In this document: positions 5,777 through 13,533 of the stretch, one piece after another
How the letters are laid out: the number at the start of each line of letters is the position of its first letter
Position numbering within the stretch: the stretch's first letter is position 1
Assembly (NCBI GenBank): GCA_045652135.1
Contig: JAZRTS010000210.1
Location: 1-14,703 of the forward strand
Length of the DNA stretch: 14,703 nucleotides
Direction: 5' to 3'
DNA from: RGIG7213 sp045652135
Lineage (GTDB): Bacteria; Bacillota; Clostridia; Oscillospirales; CAG-272
Program-made: the position numbers and the translations under genes
The notes under the pieces: generated by a model
The model's input: only the letters and a program-made list of their open reading frames with translations
What the model was told of the DNA's origin: nothing
Databases searched by the model: none

Positions 5777-7735
5777 ATGGAGCGTTTTAAGCTGGTTTCA
5801 CCGTTCAAACCTACAGGCGATCAGCCTCTGGCAATAGAAAAATTATCAAACGGTGTAAATGACGGTCTGCCTGCACAGACACTTTTAGGTGTAACGGGCT
5901 CGGGTAAGACCTTTACAATGGCGAATATCATTGAGCGTGTGAACAAACCAACTCTTGTGCTTGCGCACAACAAAACGCTTGCCGCACAGCTTTGCACGGA
6001 ATTCCGTGAATTTTTTCCTCACAACGCGGTGGAATATTTCATCTCTTATTATGATTATTTCCAACCGGAGGCTTATATTCCCGGTAAAGACTTATATATC
6101 GAAAAGGATTCGCTTGTGAATGATGAGATAGACAAACTCCGCCACAGCGCAACGTCAGCCCTCTTTGAAAGGCGTGACGTTATAATCGTGTCGAGCGTAT
6201 CGTGTATTTACTCCCTTGGTGATCCGAGAGAATACGAAAGTCTTGTACTTGCGGTACGTCCCGGTATGCAGATGGACAGAAATGAGTTTATTGCAAAGCT
6301 GCTTTCCATAAACTACGAAAGAAACGACATAAGCCTGACACGTGATAAATTCAGAGTGCGTGGCGACACCGTCGATGTTTTACCCGCCAATTCGGGAGAA
6401 AAGGCAATAAAGGTTGAGTTTTTCGGGGATGAAATCGACAGAGTTTCAACTGTAAACGTCATAACAGGCGAGATTCTTGAATACTTGACGTATGCCGCAA
6501 TATATCCCGCATCGCACTATGCCGTATCGGATGAAAAACGCTTGGGCGCACTTGCGCAGATATACGACGAAATGCAAGAGCGTGTGGAATTTTTCAAAGC
6601 GCAGGGCAAGCTTATTGAAGCACAGCGCATAGAGGAACGAACGAAATACGACTTGGAAATGATAAAAGAGGTCGGATACTGTTCGGGCGTTGAAAACTAC
6701 TCTCGTATTTTTGCAGGACGTGAACCCGGCTCAACTCCCTTTTGTCTGCTCGATTATTTTCCCGATGATTATTTAATGTTTATAGATGAGTCGCACGTAA
6801 CGCTTCCGCAGGTAAGGGGGATGAGTGGCGGCGACAGAGCGAGAAAGAAAAATCTGATTGACTTCGGTTTCCGTTTACCGTCTGCATACGATAACAGACC
6901 GCTTTACTTTGAAGAATTTGAGTCAAAAATAAACAATGTCATATTTGTCAGCGCAACACCCGGTGAATACGAAAAAGAGCATTCTTTGCAGACTGCCGAG
7001 CAGATAATAAGACCTACGGGACTTTGTGACCCGAAAATAATCATCCGTCCTGTTCAAGGACAGGTTGACGATCTGATAGGTGAGATCAAGCAGCGTGTAA
7101 AACGAAACGAGCGTACACTCGTTACAACGCTCACAACAAAAATGGCGGAAGACCTTACTGAATTCATAGAAAACACGGGTATTTCAGTAAGATATATCCA
7201 CCATGAGGTCGAAACGATGGAGCGTAACGAGATAATACGCGACCTTCGTCTGGGTGTGTTTGACGTACTTGTAGGTATTAACCTGCTCCGTGAGGGGCTT
7301 GATATGCCGGAGGTGTCGCTTGTTGCGATTCTCGATGCCGACAAAGAAGGCTTTTTGCGTTCGGAGGTATCGCTTATACAGACCATAGGACGTGCCGCAC
7401 GTCACGTTGACGGAACGGTTATAATGTATGCCGATAAAGAAACAGATTCGATTAAGCGTGCTGTCGCCGAGACGGAAAGACGCCGCACGATTCAAAGCAA
7501 CTACAATAAGGAACACGGAATAGTTCCGAAATCCGTATCAAAGTCGATACGCGACGTTATAGAAATAAGAGCAAAGGATCAGACGTCCAACACAAAGAAA
7601 AAGAAGCTTTCGGCAAAACAGCTTGAAGCTGAAATCGAAAAGCTTACAGAACAGATGAAAACAGCAGCCAAGGAGCTTCGTTTCGAGGAAGCGGCAAGAC
7701 TGCGTGATATGATAAAGGAACTTAAAACGAGGTAA
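5777..7735 (+). CDS. uvrB: Excinuclease ABC subunit B
   Basis: A 652-residue DNA helicase-like subunit of nucleotide excision repair, which receives the lesion from UvrA and loads the UvrC nuclease. The order of motifs is canonical: Walker A GVTGSGKT (38-45), the damage-verifying beta-hairpin (about 91-106, YYDYFQPEAYIPGKD), RHSATSALFERRDVI (122-136), the ATPase box DESH (337-340), the SATPGEYE region, VGINLLREGLDMPEVSL, and the motif VI region QTIGRAARHVDG. A C-terminal UVR domain (about 617-650, FEEAARLRDMI) provides the UvrA/UvrC contact. GAGGAG at 5765-5770 fixes the ATG at 5777. The stop lies one base before the uvrA ATG, so the two are an operon. No residue looks abnormal. Confidence 0.98.
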   Translation: MERFKLVSPFKPTGDQPLAIEKLSNGVNDGLPAQTLLGVTGSGKTFTMANIIERVNKPTLVLAHNKTLAAQLCTEFREFFPHNAVEYFISYYDYFQPEAYIPGKDLYIEKDSLVNDEIDKLRHSATSALFERRDVIIVSSVSCIYSLGDPREYESLVLAVRPGMQMDRNEFIAKLLSINYERNDISLTRDKFRVRGDTVDVLPANSGEKAIKVEFFGDEIDRVSTVNVITGEILEYLTYAAIYPASHYAVSDEKRLGALAQIYDEMQERVEFFKAQGKLIEAQRIEERTKYDLEMIKEVGYCSGVENYSRIFAGREPGSTPFCLLDYFPDDYLMFIDESHVTLPQVRGMSGGDRARKKNLIDFGFRLPSAYDNRPLYFEEFESKINNVIFVSATPGEYEKEHSLQTAEQIIRPTGLCDPKIIIRPVQGQVDDLIGEIKQRVKRNERTLVTTLTTKMAEDLTEFIENTGISVRYIHHEVETMERNEIIRDLRLGVFDVLVGINLLREGLDMPEVSLVAILDADKEGFLRSEVSLIQTIGRAARHVDGTVIMYADKETDSIKRAVAETERRRTIQSNYNKEHGIVPKSVSKSIRDVIEIRAKDQTSNTKKKKLSAKQLEAEIEKLTEQMKTAAKELRFEEAARLRDMIKELKTR

Positions 7736-7736
7736 T

Positions 7737-10550
7737 ATGTCAGAAAAATATATTGAAGCTAAGGGTGTACGCGTACACAACCTTAAAAATATAAACGTAA
7801 AGATACCGAGGGATAAATTTGTCGTTTTGACGGGTGTTTCGGGTTCGGGTAAGTCCTCACTTGCATTTGACACGCTGTATGCCGAGGGACACAGACGGTT
7901 CGTTGAATCGCTTTCCTCTTATGCAAGACAGTTTTTGGGACAGATGGAAAAACCCGATCTTGATTTTATAGACGGACTTTCCCCTGCCATATCCATCGAC
8001 CAGAAAACAACGTCAAAAAATCCAAGATCCACCGTCGGAACCGTAACGGAGATATACGATTATCTTCGTTTGCTTTTTGCACGCGTAGGTGTTCCCCACT
8101 GTCCTGTGTGCGGCAAGGAGCTGCGCCGTACAAGCACGGAAAACATAATCGACAGAATAATGGAATTTCCCGAAAGAACAAAATTCATAATTCTCTGTCC
8201 TGTTGTCAAGGACAAAAAGGGTATGCACGAAAAGGTCTTTGAGGATGCAAAAAAAGGCGGATATTCAAGGGTAAGAGTTGACGGAAGCATATATGAGCTT
8301 ACGGAAAACATATCACTTGATAAAAATATAAAGCACTCAATAGAGATAGTTGTAGACAGACTTATAATGAAGCCAGATATAAGAACAAGACTTGCAGATT
8401 CCGTTGAATGTGCGTTGAAGCTTTCGGGCGGAAGCATTATAATTCAGGATATATCTGATGAAAAGGAATACTCATTTTCTCTGAATTTTGCTTGTGAGGA
8501 ACATAACGTAAGCTATCCTGAGCTTGAGCCGAGAATATTCTCTTTCAACAATCCGCTTGGAGCGTGCGAAAAATGTGACGGCCTTGGAAACATGCAGAAG
8601 ATTTCCCCTGAAAAGGTCATACCCGACAAAAATCTTTCCCTGCGTGGCGGAGGTATCGCCGTCAACGGTTTTAAAAGTATGGACGAGGAATCGTGGTACG
8701 GCCCTCTCATTATGGCGGTCGGTGCTGAACTCGGCTTCACGCTTGACACACCGTTAAAGGATTATTCAAAGGAAGCATTCAATGCCTTACTTTACGGAAC
8801 GGGAAGCAAAAAATACGAGGTAGTACGGTATTATGACGGTGTGCGTCACGATAAGCCCGCGGCTTTTCAGGGAATAATACCGATAATGGAATCCAGAATA
8901 AAAATGGCAGGCGGTGAATATTATGAGCAATTCATCGAAAATATTGAATGTTCAGCTTGTCACGGCAGACGTCTGAAGGACGGAATACTTGCAGTTACCG
9001 TCGGAGGGCTTAACATTCATGAGGTATGTACTTTGTCCGTAAAGGACAGCCTTGATTTCTTTGAGAATATTGAATTTTCCGAAACCGAATGGGCGATAGC
9101 ACGTGAAATTATAAAAGAGATAAAATCAAGGCTCGGATTTCTTGTAAATGTCGGGCTTAACTATCTCACGCTTGCAAGAAACGCAGGCACACTTTCCGGC
9201 GGTGAGGCACAAAGAATAAGACTTGCAACACAGATAGGCTCATCGCTCATGGGCGTTATGTATGTACTTGACGAGCCGAGCATAGGACTTCATCAAAGAG
9301 ATAACAGAAAGCTTATAAATACGCTTAAAAAACTGCGTGATGCACAGAACACTCTCATTGTTGTTGAGCACGATGAGGAAACGATGGAAGAATGTGATTA
9401 TATCGTGGACATCGGTCCCGGTGCAGGTATTCACGGCGGTACAGTTGTTGCCTGCGGTACACCGGAGGAAATAAAGAAAAACAAAAAATCCCTTACGGGA
9501 GATTATCTGTCGGGAAGAAAGAAGATAGCTGTACCTGCGCAAAGACGAAACGGTAACGGAAAATTTCTTCAGATAATAGGCGCACGCGCAAACAACCTGA
9601 AAAATATTGACGTTACCATACCTCTCGGCAAACTCGTATGCGTTACGGGTGTTTCGGGTTCGGGTAAATCCTCGCTCATAAACAGCATTTTGTCACAGAA
9701 GCTTCTTTCCGAGCTTAACGGTGCGCATACAACGGCAGGCAAGCACGACAGAATAGAGGGGATACAACACCTTGACAAGGTCATTGTTATAGACCAGAGT
9801 CCCATCGGAAGAACACCACGTTCAAATCCTGCAACTTACACAGGACTTTTCACGGAAATAAGAGAGCTGTTTGCAAAAACTCCCGATGCAAAGCTGAGAG
9901 GATATTCATCAGGCAGATTTTCATTTAACGTCAAGGGCGGCCGCTGTGAGATGTGCGAGGGCGACGGAGTAAAATGCATTGAGATGCATTTCTTACCCGA
10001 CATATATGTTCCCTGTGATACGTGTAAAGGAAAAAGATACAACTCCGACACTCTTGAAGTAAAATACAAGGGTAAAAATATTTACGAAGTGCTTGAAATG
10101 ACGGTTGAAGAAGGACTTGAATTCTTCTCAAGCATACCGAAGATAAATAAAAAGTTGCAAACTCTTTATGATGTTGGACTTGGTTACATCAAAATAGGTC
10201 AGTCATCGACTACTCTTTCGGGTGGTGAAGCTCAGAGAGTCAAGCTGTCAACGGAGCTTTCAAAAAGAGCAACGGGAAAAACTGTATATATTCTTGACGA
10301 GCCGACAACGGGACTTCATACAGATGACGTAAAGAAGCTCATTGAGGTGTTACAGCGTTTGACGGATGCGGGTAACTCAGTTATAGTTATAGAACACAAT
10401 CTTGATTTAATAAAAACTGCCGACCACATTATCGACCTCGGCCCCGAGGGCGGTGACGGCGGCGGAACTGTAGTTGCCGAGGGTACACCCGAAGAGGTTG
10501 CGCAAAATCCCGTATCACACACGGGTATATATCTGAAAAAATATTTATGA
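7737..10550 (+). CDS. uvrA: Excinuclease ABC subunit A
   Basis: A 937-residue damage-recognition ATPase of nucleotide excision repair, with the tandem ABC architecture of the family. The first Walker A is GVSGSGKS (33-40) and the second is an identical GVSGSGKS (638-645). ABC signatures LSGGEAQR occur at 486 and 827, followed by VLDEPSIGLH and ILDEPTTGLH. Cysteine pairs for zinc modules are C123/C126 (CPVC), C277/C280 with C405/C408, and C737/C740 with C760/C763; the last is the module known to matter for damaged-DNA binding. The ATG at 7737 follows the uvrB stop by one base, with a ribosome site inside the end of uvrB (ACGAGG). Its stop TGA overlaps the start of the next gene (ATGA), so a third protein is coupled to the excinuclease operon. 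Confidence 0.98.
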   Translation: MSEKYIEAKGVRVHNLKNINVKIPRDKFVVLTGVSGSGKSSLAFDTLYAEGHRRFVESLSSYARQFLGQMEKPDLDFIDGLSPAISIDQKTTSKNPRSTVGTVTEIYDYLRLLFARVGVPHCPVCGKELRRTSTENIIDRIMEFPERTKFIILCPVVKDKKGMHEKVFEDAKKGGYSRVRVDGSIYELTENISLDKNIKHSIEIVVDRLIMKPDIRTRLADSVECALKLSGGSIIIQDISDEKEYSFSLNFACEEHNVSYPELEPRIFSFNNPLGACEKCDGLGNMQKISPEKVIPDKNLSLRGGGIAVNGFKSMDEESWYGPLIMAVGAELGFTLDTPLKDYSKEAFNALLYGTGSKKYEVVRYYDGVRHDKPAAFQGIIPIMESRIKMAGGEYYEQFIENIECSACHGRRLKDGILAVTVGGLNIHEVCTLSVKDSLDFFENIEFSETEWAIAREIIKEIKSRLGFLVNVGLNYLTLARNAGTLSGGEAQRIRLATQIGSSLMGVMYVLDEPSIGLHQRDNRKLINTLKKLRDAQNTLIVVEHDEETMEECDYIVDIGPGAGIHGGTVVACGTPEEIKKNKKSLTGDYLSGRKKIAVPAQRRNGNGKFLQIIGARANNLKNIDVTIPLGKLVCVTGVSGSGKSSLINSILSQKLLSELNGAHTTAGKHDRIEGIQHLDKVIVIDQSPIGRTPRSNPATYTGLFTEIRELFAKTPDAKLRGYSSGRFSFNVKGGRCEMCEGDGVKCIEMHFLPDIYVPCDTCKGKRYNSDTLEVKYKGKNIYEVLEMTVEEGLEFFSSIPKINKKLQTLYDVGLGYIKIGQSSTTLSGGEAQRVKLSTELSKRATGKTVYILDEPTTGLHTDDVKKLIEVLQRLTDAGNSVIVIEHNLDLIKTADHIIDLGPEGGDGGGTVVAEGTPEEVAQNPVSHTGIYLKKYL

Positions 10551-10927
10551 TGTACCATTCAGGCGAGAACGTTCACTATCTTTGCTCGGCCCTCATAGTC
10601 GGTTCATTTTTTACGGAAAATATAAAAGAAGGTGCGAAGGCCTCGGAAATCGACGATGAAATCGTACTGAAACGTGGACGCTATAACAAATTCGCCACAC
10701 ATCCCGTCGCCGCGTATAATCACAGAGGGATAAAACTCGGGTACATTTCAAGACAACACAATACCGCTGTCGCAAATATAATGGACAGCGGTATGGTAAC
10801 GGAATGCTTTGGTATTATAAGATCACTTGATAAAAGACGAACATCTGTTGGAATGCTTGCAAACATTTATTATGTCTGCGAAGAAAAGGACTACATAAAG
10901 ATCATTTATATCATTCAACGGTCTTGA
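10547..10927 (+). CDS. Small HIRAN-domain protein coupled to uvrBA
   Basis: A 126-residue protein (125 if the second ATG at 10550 is used). Residues 10-90 match the HIRAN pattern: a hydrophobic first strand (LCSALIVGSFF), then DEIVLKRGRYNKFATHPVAAYNHRG in place of the usual LxREPxNPYDxNAIxV block, then IKLGYISRQHNTAVANIMDSG, matching the IGYIP...LA.LLD.G end. HIRAN domains are known from HLTF/Rad5-type repair helicases, where they bind 3' single-stranded DNA ends, and from small stand-alone bacterial proteins. The domain call rests on my reading of the pattern. The start overlaps the uvrA stop (ATGA), so translation is probably coupled and the protein may act in repair with UvrABC; that role is inference. 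Residues 91-126 are outside the domain. Its last 17 bases overlap the end of the opposite-strand gene, with no terminator visible between them. Confidence 0.82.
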   Translation: MMYHSGENVHYLCSALIVGSFFTENIKEGAKASEIDDEIVLKRGRYNKFATHPVAAYNHRGIKLGYISRQHNTAVANIMDSGMVTECFGIIRSLDKRRTSVGMLANIYYVCEEKDYIKIIYIIQRS

Positions 10928-11957
10928 CGGTAAGTGCTTCATAGCTGTCAAAATAAACGATCTGCTGCTTTTCTATTATTTTATCAAGCATTATTTCAAA
11001 CATCGACTTTTCGTAAAGCGGTGCAAAGTATGCGTCGAAATTCGTTTCGATATATTTTGTATCCTTTTCAAGCTTTTTGACTATTGCATAGCCGTACGGA
11101 AGCTCGATTATCTCGCTGTACTTACCGTTTTCAAGCTTTTGCACAGCTTCATCAATATATGCGTCATGTGTACCTTCTGTAAAATACTGAGGATTATTGC
11201 TTGCGTTTGTATTTGAATCTTCACTGTGTGCTATTTTAAGGTCAGTAAAGCTTTTACCTTCCTCGAGCTGTTTATAAATGCGCTCTATAAGCGTTTTGTT
11301 TTCGTTTTTATCATCACCGTAATCATTATAAAGCACTATCCAGTCAGCGCACATTATATAATTTTCGATGAATTTATTTACAAGTTCTTTATCTGCGTAT
11401 ATGATATTGTCGGAATCATCACCCGTTAAGTAGCTGAACAGCTTATTTTCAAGCACATAGAGCTTCGCAAGACGGTAGTTTGACCTATCTGTAAGGTGCA
11501 AATAATCAAGGTATTCGTTATATTCATCTATCGTGTTAAAATCCGATTTATTCGTTTCGATCGTAGCGTCAAGCGTTTTTAAATCTTCATCAGACAACGA
11601 TACGTTATGCTGCGATGCAAGCGTTTCAATAGCATACTGACGGAATAAATATTCCTCCGCCTCCGCTTTTATTTCTTTATCAAAGCTGTTACTGTTCCAG
11701 AATGTACTGTCTGCACGGTCATACTTCTCTTTTATGTTAAGAAAGTAATAACGGTATTCCTCATACGTTACATTCTGTCCGTCTATTGACATAACGTCGG
11801 GATGTGATGTATAATCGGGTGAAGGATAGCTTTTAGCCTCGGTAACAGCATCGGTAACAGTTGAACTATCTGTACTCGTATCATCTGCACATGATACGAG
11901 CGCTGATACCATAGCGAATGCTGAAAGCAAGCAAATAATCTTTAAATACAGTTTCAT
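10911..11957 (-). CDS. Parvulin-like (SurA/PrsA-type) lipoprotein
   Basis: A 348-residue predicted lipoprotein. The signal peptide MKLYLKIICLLSAFAMVSA ends in lipobox LVSC with Cys at 23, followed by a Ser/Thr/Asp-rich tether (24-50). Residues 55-195 are helical (GQNVTYEEYRYYFLNIKEKYD; LASQHNVSLSDEDLKTLDATI) and resemble the SurA/PrsA N-terminal chaperone arm. Residues 201-297 resemble a PpiC peptidyl-prolyl isomerase fold: KQLEEGKSFTDLKIAHSED, then PQYFTEGTHDAYIDEAVQKL, then GKYSEIIELPYGYAIVKKLE. The usual opening strand with its catalytic His (HILV-like) reads CADWIVLY here, so the isomerase may be inactive and the protein a chaperone only. It would fold exported proteins on the outer membrane face. 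AAGGAA precedes the ATG at 11957. The subfamily is uncertain. It reads towards and overlaps the HIRAN gene. Confidence 0.82.
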   Translation of the reverse strand: MKLYLKIICLLSAFAMVSALVSCADDTSTDSSTVTDAVTEAKSYPSPDYTSHPDVMSIDGQNVTYEEYRYYFLNIKEKYDRADSTFWNSNSFDKEIKAEAEEYLFRQYAIETLASQHNVSLSDEDLKTLDATIETNKSDFNTIDEYNEYLDYLHLTDRSNYRLAKLYVLENKLFSYLTGDDSDNIIYADKELVNKFIENYIMCADWIVLYNDYGDDKNENKTLIERIYKQLEEGKSFTDLKIAHSEDSNTNASNNPQYFTEGTHDAYIDEAVQKLENGKYSEIIELPYGYAIVKKLEKDTKYIETNFDAYFAPLYEKSMFEIMLDKIIEKQQIVYFDSYEALTVKTVE

Positions 11958-11988
11958 TTTTGAAATTCCTTACATTTTTATTGTAGCA

Positions 11989-12017
11989 ATTATATCACAT
12001 TAAATTTAACAATAAAA
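11989..12017 (-). promoter_or_regulatory. Candidate promoter of the parvulin-like lipoprotein gene
   Basis: On the minus strand a perfect TATAAT (11989-11994) lies about 32 bases before the ATG. The best -35 at 17 bases is TTTATT (12012-12017), which is poor. The assignment rests mainly on the -10 box. Confidence 0.5.
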
Positions 12018-12053
12018 TACAAAGCATTTAATTTTTATAGTTTGGAGCGTACT

Positions 12054-12449
12054 ATGTTAAAATATAAACCGTTTACAGTCTTTTTAATAATCACCGTTAT
12101 CGGTATTCTGATGTTCTTTTCTTCGTTTATTGTATCATCATCTGTCGAGCGTGAATTTGCATCAAAAATTCCATTAAGTGCAACGGTTGAGATAACAGAT
12201 AACAAAGCCGTAGCTGTATATGAATACGAAAATAATACGTACCGTGCTCCGCTTGAATATTCAAGCGCACTAAAAAACGGCTTGAAAATTCCCGTTTATA
12301 TCGATGAAAACGCACCGGCGGAAATACACATAAAAAACCTCACATCGGTATACATTCTTAAATTTTTATCTTTTCCGATATTGTTTACAGGTATTATAGG
12401 TATGGCGGTGTCAACTGTGAAATATAAAAAAATATCAACACGAAAATAA
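12054..12449 (+). CDS. Small two-helix membrane protein, DUF3592-like
   Basis: A 131-residue protein starting MLKYKPFTVFLIITV. It has two predicted membrane helices (about 7-29 and 99-120) and an extracytoplasmic stretch of about 70 residues between them. That stretch holds the DUF3592-like pattern: a strand after the first helix (SATVEITDNKAVAVYEYENN), TYRAPLEY, then LKIPVYIDENAPAEIHIK, matching the family's G..V.VYYDP..P element. The function of DUF3592 proteins is not known. ATG at 12054 is chosen because GGAG (12044-12047) lies six bases before it; a TTG at 12042 would include that ribosome site in the gene. It is divergent from the lipoprotein gene across 96 bases, and a bidirectional terminator follows. 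I could not place a convincing promoter. Confidence 0.75.
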   Translation: MLKYKPFTVFLIITVIGILMFFSSFIVSSSVEREFASKIPLSATVEITDNKAVAVYEYENNTYRAPLEYSSALKNGLKIPVYIDENAPAEIHIKNLTSVYILKFLSFPILFTGIIGMAVSTVKYKKISTRK

Positions 12450-12453
12450 ATTT

Positions 12454-12480
12454 TGGCTGACTCATTTTCAGAGTCAGCCA
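12454..12480. terminator. Bidirectional terminator between the DUF3592-like and flavin reductase-like genes
   Basis: TGGCTGACTC (12454-12463) pairs perfectly with GAGTCAGCCA (12471-12480) around a 7-base loop. On the minus strand the stem is followed by AAAATTTATTTT, on the plus strand by TTTATG. It serves both convergent genes, which end at 12449 and 12493. Confidence 0.85.
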
Positions 12481-12492
12481 TTTATGTTACTT

Positions 12493-13086
12493 TCATTTGC
12501 CTTTCGGCTGTTTTTTCGGTGTTTTCTTCTTTTTTGCATGTGAAAATCCGAATGCGCCTAAAGATTTGCCAAGCTTATAATACTGACCGTGGGTATATCC
12601 TACAAGTCCGCAACCTTCCAAATGGAGCTTGCCTTTATCATCAAGCAGCTTTTCATCAACATTTACCGCAACGATGTCGCACACAAAGACATCGTGCGAT
12701 CCCATCGGAAGAATATCCGTAACCTTACATTCAAGGCTCAAAGGACACTCATCGATAAGCGGCGCTGTAATTTCAGAGGCTTGTGCTTTTGTAAGATGCA
12801 TTTTTTCAAATTTGTCAACATCTCTGCCCGAGCGTATTCCGCACCAGTCACAAGCATACACAAGGTCTGCCGTGGTGAGGTTTATCGCAAGCTCTCGTGT
12901 TTCTTTTATCAGTCCGTAGGAATGACGTTCCGGACGGATGGAAACATACGTTTTTGCGGGGCTTGAAGCCAAAATTCCGCACCAGGCAACAGTAATAATA
13001 TTTGAATTTTCCATTGTTCCGCAACTGACCATAACGGGCGGAACAGGAGCTAAAAGCGTTGAGCCTTTCCAAGTGACTTTTGCCAT
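12493..13086 (-). CDS. Flavin reductase-like (DIM6/NTAB family) FMN-binding protein
   Basis: A 197-residue protein of the flavin reductase-like split-barrel family, which bind FMN and in some members reduce it with NAD(P)H. Visible family features are LLAPVPPVMVSCGTMENSNIITVAWCG, then PAKTYVSIRPERHSYGLIKET and FAVNL-like LAINLTT near the N-terminal half, then SLECKVTDILPMGSHDVFVCDIVAVNVDE in the second half. The C-terminus is an unusual basic tail (HAKKKKTPKKQPKGK) after the barrel. GGGAG at 13093-13097 precedes the ATG at 13086. It begins 18 bases after pyrI on the same strand and ends at a terminator, so it is the last gene of a pyrB-pyrI unit. A role in pyrimidine metabolism is not evident; position alone is the link. 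The substrate is unknown. Confidence 0.85.
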   Translation of the reverse strand: MAKVTWKGSTLLAPVPPVMVSCGTMENSNIITVAWCGILASSPAKTYVSIRPERHSYGLIKETRELAINLTTADLVYACDWCGIRSGRDVDKFEKMHLTKAQASEITAPLIDECPLSLECKVTDILPMGSHDVFVCDIVAVNVDEKLLDDKGKLHLEGCGLVGYTHGQYYKLGKSLGAFGFSHAKKKKTPKKQPKGK

Positions 13087-13104
13087 AATAAACTCCCTAA
13101 TTGA

Positions 13105-13533
13105 TTAAACTTTCTGGGGCTTAGCCTGCATTTCACAGTATATGCATCTGTATGTTCTTCTGTTCGGATCTGTCAGCTTGAATATCTGCTCAAGATCAGG
13201 TTCTGCATTTGTAATACAACGTGGATTTTTGCATTTGAGAACATTGTTGAGCATTGAAGGAAGCTGAAGATGCTTCTTCTCGACAACTACGCCGTCTTTT
13301 ATAACATTTACTGTAATATCGGGATCGATATATCCGAGAACGTCAAGGTCAATGTCAAAAAGTGAATCTATCTTGATGATGTCCTTTTTGCCCATTTTCT
13401 TACTTTTTACGTTACGGATCATCGCAACACAGCAGTCCTGCTTATCAAGCTTAAGATAATTATATATCTGTATTGCATTTCCTGCCTTTATATGGTCGAT
13501 AACGTAACCGTTATTTATGGAATCTATATTCAT
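13105..13533 (-). CDS. pyrI: Aspartate carbamoyltransferase regulatory subunit
   Basis: A 142-residue PyrI, slightly shorter than the roughly 150-residue enterobacterial form. The N-terminal nucleotide-binding domain begins MNIDSINNGYVIDHIKAGNA and contains the expected IDHI..G..I and KKDIIKID segments. The C-terminal zinc domain has C101, C106, C130 and C133 (CKNPRC and CIYC), the four ligands that hold PyrI to the catalytic trimer. It normally mediates CTP inhibition and ATP activation of PyrB. The ATG overlaps the pyrB stop by four bases (ATGA at 13530-13533), with GGAGGTG inside the end of pyrB, so translation is coupled to pyrB. Since pyrB has an in-frame stop here, coupling at the pyrB terminus could be lost if the stop is real. 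Confidence 0.96.
   Translation of the reverse strand: MNIDSINNGYVIDHIKAGNAIQIYNYLKLDKQDCCVAMIRNVKSKKMGKKDIIKIDSLFDIDLDVLGYIDPDITVNVIKDGVVVEKKHLQLPSMLNNVLKCKNPRCITNAEPDLEQIFKLTDPNRRTYRCIYCEMQAKPQKV

Noticed and set aside
5518..5808. A 96-codon minus-strand reading frame across the zinc-ribbon/uvrB intergenic region
   Set aside because: It covers the promoters of both genes and overlaps both gene starts. It has no ribosome site and a low-complexity composition.
12042..12053. TTG at 12042 as start of the DUF3592-like gene
   Set aside because: GGAG at 12044-12047 is correctly spaced for the ATG at 12054 and would lie inside the gene if TTG were used.
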